NCBI RefSeq assembly: GCF_042466415.1
Contig: NZ_JAXHCH010000002.1
Coordinates: 2,763,970 to 2,827,969, forward strand
From: Albirhodobacter sp042466415
GTDB taxonomy: Bacteria; Pseudomonadota; Alphaproteobacteria; Rhodobacterales; Rhodobacteraceae
Direction: 5' to 3'
Length of the DNA stretch: 64,000 bases
The position numbers were made by a program, and so were the translations under genes. Within the stretch, counting starts at the first letter, position 1. The number at the start of each line of letters is the position of its first letter. Shown piece after piece: positions 42,076-51,644 of this stretch. The notes below the pieces were generated by a model, which searched no databases, was not told the DNA's origin, and saw nothing but the letters and a program-made list of their open reading frames with translations.

Positions 42076-42756
42076 CTAGCCTGTCGCTGCGTCAGGATCT
42101 TCCAGCGGGAATTGCGGCACATGCCCCGCCATCAATCGCAACGCATCGGCGGGGCCAATATCGCGGGTCTTCGCGATTTGGGTCAGCTCCGCCGCAAGAT
42201 CGGCACGGATCAAACGCTCTTGCACCGCCAACGATGAGGTCGATCGCCCTAGGCTCGCGCTGATTTGCGGTTGCGATAGGGCTTCGCGGGGCTCGTCTGC
42301 TGTCGTCTCAGGCGCCGCGGAAAGCGCGGAAGCTCCTGCGGGGGCGAGTATTGCCATCGCGCCTTGGCCGAAGGCCTGCGCGGCGAGCACAGTGCGCAAT
42401 CGCCCGTCATATGCACCCGTCAAGCTCGAACCCGCGTCCTGATGGCCGCTTTCCCCTCCCTCGGGGGCTATTACCGCAAGTGCTGCGGCTTCCTCCGGTG
42501 TTGCCGTCGCGGGCAACGGTGTTCGCGCGGCGCCGCCACCTGATTGTGTCGACTCGCCTGTCGTGACCGCCGCCGTCGACTTCGGCACCGCCGGCACGAC
42601 CTGCGTCAGCTTCATCTCCGCGCCAAAGCCCTGCGCCACCATCTGCGCCGATGCCGCCGCGGCGGTTTGCGTTGTCGTCGTTTGTCCCGATAGCATCCTC
42701 TGGTTGGTGTTGGACAACAGGTTGAGGATGCCCGAGATCATAGGTCTCGAAAGCAT
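42076..42756 (-). CDS. Ala/Thr/Ser-rich protein of unknown function
   Basis: I do not recognise this 226-residue protein. From ATG 42756, which has GCGAGGAAGAT before it, it begins MLSRPMISGILNLLSNTNQR. A long low-complexity stretch rich in Ala, Thr, Gln and Gly follows, and only the last ~50 residues look folded (RLIRADLAAELTQIAKTRDIG, then ADALRLMAGHVPQFPLEDP). There are no membrane segments or cysteines. It may be secreted or a flagellar/scaffold protein; this is a guess. Its stop is 7 bases after that of the convergent dehydrogenase. Confidence 0.75.
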   Translation of the reverse strand: MLSRPMISGILNLLSNTNQRMLSGQTTTTQTAAAASAQMVAQGFGAEMKLTQVVPAVPKSTAAVTTGESTQSGGGAARTPLPATATPEEAAALAVIAPEGGESGHQDAGSSLTGAYDGRLRTVLAAQAFGQGAMAILAPAGASALSAAPETTADEPREALSQPQISASLGRSTSSLAVQERLIRADLAAELTQIAKTRDIGPADALRLMAGHVPQFPLEDPDAATG

Positions 42757-43026
42757 ATCTTCCTCGCTTCTAGAGGGATCGCCGCCCATCGCGGCACGTC
42801 TCAAACTAACCCGAATCGATCCGATTTTCTGCAGTTTTCTTGATTCAAGATGAATCTCCTGACCCACTGTCGCCCGCGGTCAAATTGAAAGTTCTCTTTG
42901 TTGATATCGGGCGCGGGGAAAATCGGGCGATGTCGTTTTCCGCCGCCATTGGTCGGGGGTGATTGCTCTCGCTGTGATGTCTCGGGCAAAAGTGGGGGAA
43001 ACGTTTCGGCACAGGAGTCGCCCTCA

Positions 43027-45525
43027 ATGAAAACTCACGTCAAAGCTCTTGTTGTCGGCGGCGGTGCTGTTGGCTGTGGCGTTGCCTATCATCTCGCGAA
43101 GGCCGGTTGGGAGACGATGCTGGTCGAGCGCGACGAGCTCACATCCGGTTCCACTTGGCATGCGGCGGGGCTTTTGCCGCTGTTCAACATGGGCTACGCG
43201 ACGACTCACATCCACAAATACTCCGTTGATTTTTACAAATCTTTGGAGGCGGAGACGGGCCTCAATGCGGGCTTCTCGGTCTGCGGCAACCTGCGGATGG
43301 CGCAAACGCAGGAGCGGATGGATGAGTATATGCTCTATTCCTCCGTGGCCGAGACGGCGGATGTGTATCACGAATTCCTGACGCCTGCGCAGATGAAGGA
43401 CCGCTGGCCTTTGCTGCGCACCGAGGATCTCAAAGGCGCGCTGTTCCATCCGCAAGACGGCTATATCAACCCCGCCGATGTGACGCAGGCGATGGCCAAG
43501 GGCGCGCGGCAACACGGCGTTGATATCGTTCGTAAATTGCAGGTGAACGCGTATCAGTGGACGGGGTCGGAATGGATCGTGACGCTGGAGAAAATGGTGG
43601 AAAAGGGCGGCAATCTGGTCGGCTCTGGCGAGTTGATCGAGGTCCGCGCCGAGCATGTTGTGACCTGCACCGGCAACCACGCGCAGCGCACGGCGAAGCT
43701 TTTGGGCATCAAAATCCCGGCGATTCCGGTCGAGCATCAGTTCATCGTCACCGAGCCCGATCCGGCACTGGTCGCATGGCGCGCGGCGGGCAATCCCGAA
43801 CATCCCGTACTGCGCGATGCGGATGCGAAATGGTATGTCCGCGAGGAACGCGGCGGCTGGATTTTGGGCCCTTATGAGCGCGGGGCGCCAGCGCGGTTCC
43901 TCTACGATGTGCCGGAATCGTTCCGCGCCGATCTGTTCCCGCTCAATCTGGAACGGATTGAGGAAGAATATATGGCGATGATCCACCGCCTTCCGTCATC
44001 GGAGGAGGTGGGTCTGAAGGATGATTTCAACGGCCCGATTTGCTACACGCCCGATGGAAATCCGCTCGTCGGCCCCGCGCCGGGGCTGCGCAATATGTGG
44101 CTGGCGGAGGGCTTCTCCTTCGGGATCACCGCGGCGGGCGGCACCGGCTATTACCTCGCGCAGATGATGGTTGAGGGCGAGGCGGAGATCGATATGGCCT
44201 CGCTCGATCCCAAACGCTACGGCAATTGGATGACCACTGAGTACGCCGCGCGCAAGAATGAGGAATGCTACGAGCATGTCTTCATCCTGCACCACCCAGA
44301 TGAGGAGCGCGAAGCCTGCCGCCCGCTGCGCACCGCGCCCGCCTATGATCGGCAATTGGCGCTGGGCGCGCAGATGGGGCAAGTGAACGGGTGGGAGCGG
44401 CCGAATTACTACGGGCCGGTGGGCGCGCCTGTCGATTTCGATCACAATTCCCGCAGCTTCCGGCGCGGCGCATGGTGGGAGTTCGCGAAGGCGGAGGCAT
44501 CAGCGATCCGAGAGACCGCGGGCGTGATTGATGCCTCGGCCTTCACCAAACACCTCGTGCGCGGGGCGGGGGCGACGGCGTTCCTCGATTGGTTCACCAC
44601 CAATAAACTGCCAAACTTGGGCAGGATCAATCTGACCTATGCGTTGACGGACGCGGGCACCACGCGGACCGAATATACCATCGTCCGGATCGCGCAGGAT
44701 GAATATTATCTCATCTCCGCAGGGGCTTGGACCGATTATGATGCCGATTACCTGCGCCAGCGCGCCGAGGATAAGGCCCCCGAATTTGGCGCCATCGAGA
44801 TCCATGATGTGACCACGCAATGGGGCGTCTTTGCGCTCGCAGGCCCCAATTCCCGCGCGATTTTGCAAGAGATCGTCAAGGATGCAAACCCCGAGACGGT
44901 GCTGTCGAACAAGCGGTTCCCGTGGCTTTCCATGCGCAAGATCGAACTCGGCATGTGCCCCGTGCGCGCGATCCGCGTGGCCTATACCGGCGAGCTTGGG
45001 TGGGAATTGCATTACCCGATCGAATTTGGCCGCTATCTTTGGGATTTGCTGATGAAAGCGGGGGCGAAGCACGGGCTGAAACCGGTCGGCGCGCGGGCGC
45101 AAAACTGGCTGCGGCAGGAGAAATCCTACCGTGCGTTTGGCACCGAGCTTGGCCGCGATGCAACGCCGTTGGAGGCGGGGTTGGACCGGTTCGTGGACCT
45201 CTCGAAAGACTTCCTTGGCAAGGCGAAGATGATCGAGACCGGCATCCGGTCCAAATGTGTGACGCTGTTGATTGATGGGCCGACGGACACCGATCCGTGG
45301 GGCAAAGAGGCGCTGCTTTTGGACGGCAAAAAGATCGGGCGGCTGACCTCGGGCGGCTATTCGGTGGCCTTTGGCAAGCAGATCGGCATGGGCTATGTGC
45401 GCCCCGATCTGGCCGAGGTCGGCACCAAGTTGAAGGTGAAAATGCTGCTGCAAGAATGGGATGCGGTGGTGGTGGAAGACAGCCCGTTCGATCCGACCAA
45501 CGCGCGGATCCGCATCGACGGATAA
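43027..45525 (+). CDS. Dimethylglycine/sarcosine dehydrogenase-like flavoprotein with GcvT domain
   Basis: Family members demethylate dimethylglycine or sarcosine and pass the one-carbon unit to tetrahydrofolate. The 832-residue protein has a Rossmann FAD loop (VVGGGAVGCGVAYHL), His45 in SGSTWHAAGLL at the position of the covalent flavin histidine of dimethylglycine dehydrogenase, an oxidase body, and a C-terminal GcvT half (GELGWELHYPIEFGRYLWDLL and a glycine-cleavage T C-domain). AGGAG lies before ATG 43027. The exact N-methyl substrate is not decided by sequence; roseobacters carry several paralogues. A terminator follows. Confidence 0.9.
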   Translation: MKTHVKALVVGGGAVGCGVAYHLAKAGWETMLVERDELTSGSTWHAAGLLPLFNMGYATTHIHKYSVDFYKSLEAETGLNAGFSVCGNLRMAQTQERMDEYMLYSSVAETADVYHEFLTPAQMKDRWPLLRTEDLKGALFHPQDGYINPADVTQAMAKGARQHGVDIVRKLQVNAYQWTGSEWIVTLEKMVEKGGNLVGSGELIEVRAEHVVTCTGNHAQRTAKLLGIKIPAIPVEHQFIVTEPDPALVAWRAAGNPEHPVLRDADAKWYVREERGGWILGPYERGAPARFLYDVPESFRADLFPLNLERIEEEYMAMIHRLPSSEEVGLKDDFNGPICYTPDGNPLVGPAPGLRNMWLAEGFSFGITAAGGTGYYLAQMMVEGEAEIDMASLDPKRYGNWMTTEYAARKNEECYEHVFILHHPDEEREACRPLRTAPAYDRQLALGAQMGQVNGWERPNYYGPVGAPVDFDHNSRSFRRGAWWEFAKAEASAIRETAGVIDASAFTKHLVRGAGATAFLDWFTTNKLPNLGRINLTYALTDAGTTRTEYTIVRIAQDEYYLISAGAWTDYDADYLRQRAEDKAPEFGAIEIHDVTTQWGVFALAGPNSRAILQEIVKDANPETVLSNKRFPWLSMRKIELGMCPVRAIRVAYTGELGWELHYPIEFGRYLWDLLMKAGAKHGLKPVGARAQNWLRQEKSYRAFGTELGRDATPLEAGLDRFVDLSKDFLGKAKMIETGIRSKCVTLLIDGPTDTDPWGKEALLLDGKKIGRLTSGGYSVAFGKQIGMGYVRPDLAEVGTKLKVKMLLQEWDAVVVEDSPFDPTNARIRIDG

Positions 45526-45530
45526 GGGAA

Positions 45531-45553
45531 GGGGGCAATGATGCCCCCTTTTT
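45531..45553 (+). terminator. Terminator of the GcvT-domain flavoprotein gene
   Basis: GGGGGCA (45531-45537) pairs with TGCCCCC (45542-45548) over ATGA and is followed by TTTTT. Confidence 0.88.
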
Positions 45554-45557
45554 CATT

Positions 45558-46388
45558 TTACTGCTGGCGTGCTTTTAACCAGTTTTCCCAGCCCTCGGGC
45601 GAGCCATTGAACGCGTTGATATCGACCTCCCCGCCGACCCCCGGTACGACGCCGGACCCGGTATATTGCCAGAACACCCAACGTGCGCCGGGATAGGTGA
45701 CCTGCGGGTGCGCGGCAACGGAACGCAGCCAGAAATCGTAATTCCCAAGCTTCCCGAGCTGGTTCTCGCGCCAAAAATCAACGGTCGTGTAAATCACCGG
45801 CCGCGTTCCGTAATAGGCCGTCACCGCGTCGATAAAGACGTGCATTTCCTGCCGCACTGTGGACGCATCGGGCCGCTTCTTGCAGCTCGGGGAGGTGTGG
45901 TTCCATTCAATGTCGAGAACTGGCGGCAAATCCCCTGCTTTGCGCGGGTAATTTCGGATGAACCAGCGGGCCTGCTCCTCTGCCGAACGGCAGAAATAAT
46001 AGAAATGATAGGCACTGACTGGCACCCCTGCGCGTCTTGCGCCTGCGAGGTTCGCCTCAAATGCGGGGTCGACGCGGTCGCCGCCCTCGGTTCCTTTCAG
46101 CCACGCAAAAGAGATGCCGGCGCGTCTGGCCGCGTCAAAATCAATCACGCCCTGATATCGCGCGGCGTCAATACCGTGCACGGCATAGGTCGCGGGCGTG
46201 CGGCCCTCCCACGGGTGTGGCTTGGTATCTCCGAATTGCGCAGGCAGGCCAGTTGCTCGGTAGTTCGCGGCGTTAATCGCGTCTGGCCGCATCAGCTGCC
46301 CCTTAACGGGTAGGTTTCCGCCGCCTCCGCAGCTTGTCAGCGCCGCGACAAGCACGCCCATCGTCAGAAATTTGTTCCACAAAGCCAT
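45558..46388 (-). CDS. GH25 lysozyme lipoprotein
   Basis: A peptidoglycan hydrolase of the muramidase family GH25. The 276-residue protein has a signal peptide ending in the lipobox LTSC (Cys20). The domain starts VHGIDAARYQG (Asp74) and has the catalytic pair in VLDIEWN (Asp159, Glu161). YFCRS and CKKRP supply a possible disulfide. Unlike the cytoplasmic GH108 enzyme at 1.8 kb, it should be exported and lipid-anchored. It lies upstream of and convergent with the flavoprotein gene. Confidence 0.92.
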   Translation of the reverse strand: MALWNKFLTMGVLVAALTSCGGGGNLPVKGQLMRPDAINAANYRATGLPAQFGDTKPHPWEGRTPATYAVHGIDAARYQGVIDFDAARRAGISFAWLKGTEGGDRVDPAFEANLAGARRAGVPVSAYHFYYFCRSAEEQARWFIRNYPRKAGDLPPVLDIEWNHTSPSCKKRPDASTVRQEMHVFIDAVTAYYGTRPVIYTTVDFWRENQLGKLGNYDFWLRSVAAHPQVTYPGARWVFWQYTGSGVVPGVGGEVDINAFNGSPEGWENWLKARQQ

Positions 46389-46496
46389 GCACGCTTTTCC
46401 CTTTTGATCCCGCCCTAGAGTCGCTGAAAATGGCGCCTATGTCACGGGGGGAAACGCGCTCTCTGGCAGGGCGCGTGACGCAGCGCGGTCGATTAG

Positions 46497-46521
46497 CAAA
46501 AAGCCGCCCCGAAGGGCGGCT
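46497..46521 (-). terminator. Terminator of carB
   Basis: AGCCGCCC (46502-46509) pairs with GGGCGGCT (46514-46521) over CGAA, followed on the minus strand by TTTTTGC. Confidence 0.82.
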
Positions 46522-46551
46522 CTCGCATTCATTTCTTCAAGCTGCTTTGCC

Positions 46552-49500
46552 TTACGCTTGCAACGAGCGGACAGACATCTCGCCCTCGCCACGCGACCGC
46601 ATGGCCGCGATGGCCGCGATGCTGGCCGCGGCGGTGGTGAAATACGGGATTTTGTCATAGAGTGCGACCGCGCGGATATCGCGGCTGTCGGAGATCGATT
46701 GCTGACCGTCTGTCGTATTCAAAACAAGCTGAATATCGCCATTTTTCAGTCGATCGACGATGTTCGGGCGGCCCTCATAGACCTTGTTCACGATCTCAGC
46801 CTCAACGCCTTGCGTTTTGAGCCATGCGCCCGTTCCGCGTGTTGCGATGAGTTTAAAGCCCATCGCGATCAAGTCACGCGCAGCTTCGGCGAGCTCGGCC
46901 GACTTATCGCTATCTTTGATCGACAAGAACACGTTGCCCTCGTCGGGCAGGATCGTTCCCGCGCCGAGTTGTGCCTTGAGGAAGGCGCGCGGGAAGTTCC
47001 GATCCCAGCCCATAACCTCACCTGTTGAGCGCATTTCCGGCCCAAGCAGCGTATCAACGCCGGGGAAGCGCGCGAAGGGCAGAACCGCTTCTTTCACCGA
47101 ATACCAAGGCGTGTTCGGATCGGCCAAAGTCATCGGGTCTGCGAAGGGCAGATCTGTCTCCGGCGTCACATCGGCAGGGTAGGGCGCGCGGTGCGGGAAG
47201 TTCGCCATCGGCTCGCCCGCCATCAGACGCGCAGCGATAGACGCAATCGCGCTATCGGTTGCTTTTGCAACAAACGGCACGGTCCGCGAGGCGCGCGGGT
47301 TTACTTCGAGAACGTAAATCACGCCATCTTTGATCGCGAATTGAACGTTCATCAGGCCAACAACGCCAAGCGCAAGCGCCATCTTCTCGGTCTGAACTTT
47401 CAGCTCCGCGATGATCTCTTTCGAGAGCGAATAGGGCGGCAGCGAGCAGGCGGAATCGCCGGAATGGACGCCCGCTTCCTCGATATGCTGCATGATGCCC
47501 GCGACATGGACGGTCTTGCCGTCCGAGAGCGCATCAACATCGACCTCAATCGCGCCCGACAGGTAGCTGTCGAGCAGCACGGGGCTATCGCCGGACACCT
47601 TCACGGCGGAGGTGATGTAGCGTTTCAAATGATCCATATCGCGAACGATTTCCATCGCACGGCCACCCAAAACATACGACGGGCGGATCACCAACGGGAA
47701 GCCCACGCGCTCGGCGATCGCGATGGCTTGGGCATCGGTGGAAGCGATGCCGTTGATCGGCTGCTTGAGTTCGAGACGGTTCAACAAGTCTTGGAAGCGC
47801 TCGCGGTCTTCTGCAAGGTCGATCGCGTCCGGCGTGGTTCCCAGAATTGGGATGCCTTCATCTTGCAGGGCATTCGCGAGTTTCAACGGGGTTTGGCCGC
47901 CGAATTGGACAATAACGCCGTGCAAAGTGCCGTTTTCTTGCTCCACCCGCAGGATTTCCATCACGTGTTCCATCGTGAGCGGCTCGAAGTAGAGGCGATC
48001 AGATGTATCGTAATCGGTGGAAACTGTTTCGGGGTTGCAGTTGATCATGATCGTCTCGTAACCGGCTTTGGTCAGCGAGAAGCACGCATGGCAGCAGCAA
48101 TAGTCAAACTCGATCCCTTGGCCGATCCGGTTCGGGCCACCGCCCAGAATCACGACCTTCTTACGGTCGGACGGGCGCGCCTCGCATTCCACATCGCCCA
48201 TCGCAGGGGCCTCGTAGGTGGAATACATATAAGGGGTTTGCGCCTCGAACTCGGCAGCACAGGTATCAATCCGTTTGAAGGCGGCAACCACGCCAAGGTT
48301 GCGGCGCGCACGGCGGACTTGCGCCTCGTCGCGGCCCGTCAACATCGCCAGACGCGCATCGGTGAAGCCCATCATCTTCAGGCTACGAAGACCGCTTTCG
48401 GTGACTGGCAGGCCTGTTTTGCGGATCTCTGCTTCGGCTTCAATGATCTCGCGGATACGGGCCAAGAACCACGGGTCGAACGAGGTCGCGGCGATGATCT
48501 CGTCATTGGTGAGGCCATGGCGCATCGCCTGTGCGATCACGCGCAGACGGTCTGGTGTTTGCATCGAGAGCGCTTTTACAACGGCCGACTTTTCCGGTGC
48601 GCCTTCGATCTCGATTTCGTCGAAACCGCTCAGTCCGGTTTCCATCGAGGCGAGCGCTTTTTGCACCGATTCGTGGAAGGTACGGCCAATCGCCATAACT
48701 TCGCCCACCGATTTCATCGCGGTGGTCAGCTCCGGCTTGGATCCTGCGAATTTCTCGAACGCGAAGCGCGGGATCTTGGTGACGACGTAATCGATGCTTG
48801 GCTCAAAGGACGCGGGCGTAACGCCAGTGATGTCATTGTCCAGCTCGTCGAGCGTGTAACCGATGGCGAGTTTGGCGGCGATTTTTGCAATCGGGAAGCC
48901 CGTCGCCTTGGACGCCAGCGCCGAGGAGCGCGACACGCGCGGGTTCATCTCGATCACGACCATCCGGCCATCTACGGGGTTGATTGCCCATTGCACGTTC
49001 GATCCGCCGGTTTCCACGCCGATTTCGCGCAGCACAGCGATCGATTGGTTCCGCATCACTTGGTATTCTTTATCCGTCAGCGTCAGCGCAGGCGCCACGG
49101 TGATGGAATTGCCGGTGTGCACGCCCATCGGATCGATATTCTCAATCGCGCAAACGATGATCGCGTTGTCGGCTTTGTCGCGGACAACCTCCATCTCGAA
49201 TTCTTTCCAGCCGAGCAGGGATTCGTCGACGAGGATTTGTGCCATCGGCGAGGCATCGAGGCCGGAGCGGCAGATCCGCTCGTAATCATCGCGGTTATAC
49301 GCGACGCCGCCGCCTGTGCCGCCAAGGGTGAAGGCGGGGCGGATGATCGCCGGCAGGCCGATTTCTTCAAGGTCGCGCATCGCGGCGGCTACGCCTGCGT
49401 TGATGTCATATTTGCCATTCGGCAACTTCGGCGCGGCGACAATCGTCGCCTTCGGGTTTTCAATCCCCAACCGGTCCATCGCTTCGCGGAACAGCTTACG

Positions 49501-49884
49501 ATCTTCGGCCATTTCAATGGCTTCGCGTTTCGCACCGATCATCTCAACGCCATATTTTTCCAGCACGCCCATATCGGCCAGCGCCAGCGAGGTGTTCAGG
49601 CCAGTCTGCCCGCCCATCGTCGGCAACAGCGCATCGGGGCGCTCTTTCTCGATGATTTTGGCAACGACTTCCGGGGTGATCGGCTCGATGTAAGTCGCGT
49701 CCGCCATTTCCGGATCGGTCATGATGGTCGCAGGGTTCGAGTTCACGAGAATGACGCGGTAGCCTTCTTCACGGAGGGCTTTGCAAGCTTGGGCGCCCGA
49801 GTAATCAAACTCGCAGGCCTGGCCAATCACAATAGGCCCGGCACCGATGATGAGGATGGACTTGATGTCGGTTCTCTTCGGCAT
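46552..49884 (-). CDS. carB: Carbamoyl-phosphate synthase large subunit
   Basis: CarB makes carbamoyl phosphate for arginine and pyrimidine synthesis. The 1,110-residue protein has two ATP-grasp halves, each starting with a nucleotide-binding stretch (IGAGPIVIGQACEFDYSG and GGGPNRIGQGIEFDYCC), and a C-terminal regulatory MGS domain. ATG 49884 matches the CarB beginning MPKRTDIKSILIIGAGP; upstream in-frame codons are non-homologous. carA is not adjacent. Confidence 0.98.
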   Translation of the reverse strand: MPKRTDIKSILIIGAGPIVIGQACEFDYSGAQACKALREEGYRVILVNSNPATIMTDPEMADATYIEPITPEVVAKIIEKERPDALLPTMGGQTGLNTSLALADMGVLEKYGVEMIGAKREAIEMAEDRKLFREAMDRLGIENPKATIVAAPKLPNGKYDINAGVAAAMRDLEEIGLPAIIRPAFTLGGTGGGVAYNRDDYERICRSGLDASPMAQILVDESLLGWKEFEMEVVRDKADNAIIVCAIENIDPMGVHTGNSITVAPALTLTDKEYQVMRNQSIAVLREIGVETGGSNVQWAINPVDGRMVVIEMNPRVSRSSALASKATGFPIAKIAAKLAIGYTLDELDNDITGVTPASFEPSIDYVVTKIPRFAFEKFAGSKPELTTAMKSVGEVMAIGRTFHESVQKALASMETGLSGFDEIEIEGAPEKSAVVKALSMQTPDRLRVIAQAMRHGLTNDEIIAATSFDPWFLARIREIIEAEAEIRKTGLPVTESGLRSLKMMGFTDARLAMLTGRDEAQVRRARRNLGVVAAFKRIDTCAAEFEAQTPYMYSTYEAPAMGDVECEARPSDRKKVVILGGGPNRIGQGIEFDYCCCHACFSLTKAGYETIMINCNPETVSTDYDTSDRLYFEPLTMEHVMEILRVEQENGTLHGVIVQFGGQTPLKLANALQDEGIPILGTTPDAIDLAEDRERFQDLLNRLELKQPINGIASTDAQAIAIAERVGFPLVIRPSYVLGGRAMEIVRDMDHLKRYITSAVKVSGDSPVLLDSYLSGAIEVDVDALSDGKTVHVAGIMQHIEEAGVHSGDSACSLPPYSLSKEIIAELKVQTEKMALALGVVGLMNVQFAIKDGVIYVLEVNPRASRTVPFVAKATDSAIASIAARLMAGEPMANFPHRAPYPADVTPETDLPFADPMTLADPNTPWYSVKEAVLPFARFPGVDTLLGPEMRSTGEVMGWDRNFPRAFLKAQLGAGTILPDEGNVFLSIKDSDKSAELAEAARDLIAMGFKLIATRGTGAWLKTQGVEAEIVNKVYEGRPNIVDRLKNGDIQLVLNTTDGQQSISDSRDIRAVALYDKIPYFTTAAASIAAIAAMRSRGEGEMSVRSLQA

Positions 49885-49956
49885 GGGGGGCCCCTTATAT
49901 ATGGCAACGTGCAGGCATGGTGGATCACCCCGCTTGGAGGCGTCCAAATTTGGGCG

Positions 49957-49984
49957 GTTATAGCCCGAGGGACGGGCGGTGCAA
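49957..49984 (-). promoter_or_regulatory. Candidate promoter for carB
   Basis: Minus-strand TTGCAC (49984-49979) and TATAAC (49962-49957) are 16 bases apart, about 75 bases before the carB ATG. The rest of the 229-base gap (49885-50113) contains a GC-rich inverted repeat at 50103-50124 that overlaps the stop of the next gene and no other clear signal. Confidence 0.4.
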
Positions 49985-50113
49985 GAGTTGAATCGGGGAA
50001 TTTAGCGGGTTTCAGGCAAGGTTTGTGATCCCGCTCGGCAAGTTGGTTGCGCGGAACGGCTCAACGCGCCGTCAGGGGGGGGCGAGCCGCGATATCTGAT
50101 CGGCGCGGCCGGA

Positions 50114-51436
50114 TCAGGCCGCGCTTTGCCCCGCAAGTCGTCGAAGGCACCATACCGCCAACCCCAGCACCACCAACCAGACGGAAACCGAAAACATGTT
50201 GTAGAGCGCGAGCGTCTTATCCAGCGATGAGACCATTTCCATCGCCGTCAACGTATTTGCGAACCCGAACATCCCCAGCGCGACGATTGCCCTTTGTGGC
50301 GTTAGCGCGGCGCTTAACATCGGTAACATGAGGAGCGGCAAGACGTAGTAATGCAACCATCCAAGCGGCCCAAATAGCGGGAGGATCAAAGCGATCAGCA
50401 GCGTCGCACCAGCACGGCGCAATGCGGGCGGGGCGGGGGCCATAATGCGCCATGTGAGGATCAACGAGACCAACAGCATAAGCTTCGGCGCGTATGTGAT
50501 CCAGCGCGGAAGCTCATAAAGACCCGGCCCCAAAAGAACGGCATTTCGCGACATATCCAGAGTTGGGGTCAGCCCTAGGATAGAGGAAAGAGACGTCAGC
50601 GCCGGAATGAGCGACACATTCACCTTCGCCACCATCGAATATTGCGACACATCGGGTAGCTGCTGCAGGAATTGCAGGCTCAGAGCCGGTGACGCCACAA
50701 AACAGATCAGCGCGAGGAGGCTTCCCGCCACGGCAAAAGCGGCTAGCGCCCGCCAGTTCCGGTCGATCAAAAAGACCAAGGCGAAGGCCGCAGGGGTGAG
50801 CTTGATCGCCGCCGCGAGCGCGAGGGCAACGCCCGCGCTTGCCGCGCGACCTGCTTGAAGCCGCTCAACCGCGAGCAAGGTCAGGAACGTGGTGATCATG
50901 GTCGGTTGATTGAACAGACCTGCGGCTTGGAGAGGTGTCGTGAAATAGGCCAACATGCAAACGATGCAGATGAACAGATCAAAGCGCATGTGACTGGGCC
51001 GCGCAATTTTCGCGGCGAGCCATGCAGACCCACAAAAAGCGGCCGTGTGAACAAGGCCAAAGAGATCAAAGAACTGCTGTGGGGTCAGCCGCTGGGTGAG
51101 CGGCGAGAGAAGCTCGGCCCAGAGCGGTGGGTAGATATACGGAAACGCGGGAAGACCTTGGTCGTTCATCTGTGCGACCAAAGTAGCCCAGCTTGCGGGC
51201 GTTCCGCCGAAAAAGCCGAGATCGGCCGCGTAGACCAGCGCATCCTGACCGGTCGCGATCATATGCCCTGCGATATAGACCGCCGCGAGATCTGACGCCC
51301 AGTGGCCCAAAAATTGCGGGAGGATCAAGATACCGAAGGCACAGACAATAATAAACGCGATCAGGGTTTCGCGGCGCGGGGCAGCGAACGGTGTGGTCAT
51401 GCGGTCCGCGCGGGGCGTAAGATAAGATGTCAGCAT
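50114..51436 (-). CDS. Glycosyltransferase family 87 (DUF2029) membrane protein
   Basis: A 440-residue inner-membrane protein with about ten hydrophobic segments, of the GT-C class that uses polyprenyl-phosphate sugars (as in mannosyltransferases). Features include the conserved Asp in the first periplasmic loop (ASDLAAVYIAG, and YPPLWAELLSP as the family's YPP motif) and GWLHYYVLPLLMLP near the end. ATG 51436 follows GAGG. Its acceptor is not known from context. Its stop codon lies in a GC-rich hairpin (50103-50124). Confidence 0.85.
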   Translation of the reverse strand: MLTSYLTPRADRMTTPFAAPRRETLIAFIIVCAFGILILPQFLGHWASDLAAVYIAGHMIATGQDALVYAADLGFFGGTPASWATLVAQMNDQGLPAFPYIYPPLWAELLSPLTQRLTPQQFFDLFGLVHTAAFCGSAWLAAKIARPSHMRFDLFICIVCMLAYFTTPLQAAGLFNQPTMITTFLTLLAVERLQAGRAASAGVALALAAAIKLTPAAFALVFLIDRNWRALAAFAVAGSLLALICFVASPALSLQFLQQLPDVSQYSMVAKVNVSLIPALTSLSSILGLTPTLDMSRNAVLLGPGLYELPRWITYAPKLMLLVSLILTWRIMAPAPPALRRAGATLLIALILPLFGPLGWLHYYVLPLLMLPMLSAALTPQRAIVALGMFGFANTLTAMEMVSSLDKTLALYNMFSVSVWLVVLGLAVWCLRRLAGQSAA

Positions 51437-51575
51437 CTGTGCCTCAAAATTCGTTTGGGAATGGTTACTGCCGCTTTCTGGCAGAATTGGGGCGATTGTC
51501 GCTTTTCTGGAAACCAGTATTTGGGCCTCGTCCCGCCGTCGCGAGCGCCTTCGCAAGCGAATTCGGGCCAACGCG

Positions 51576-51604
51576 CTTGACTTTACCGCGTCGACACGGT
51601 TGAT
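51576..51604 (+). promoter_or_regulatory. Candidate promoter for aspS
   Basis: CTTGAC (51576-51581) is followed after 17 bases by GTTGAT (51599-51604), about 40 bases before the aspS ATG. The -10 box is weak, so this is a tentative call. Confidence 0.3.
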
Positions 51605-51644
51605 CGGGCGCACTGTCCGACATGCCCGTTGAAAGGGGAGCCTC

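Noticed and set aside
47191..50028. Open frame of 945 codons on the plus strand over carB
   Set aside because: It is antisense to a gene with complete CarB homology and is His/Arg-rich, as expected for the mirror of GC-rich coding DNA. It has no ribosome-binding site or family resemblance.
50103..50124. GC-rich hairpin at the end of the GT87 gene as a terminator
   Set aside because: The stem is good but no T-run follows on the minus strand, and the stop codon sits in its loop; not listed as a terminator.
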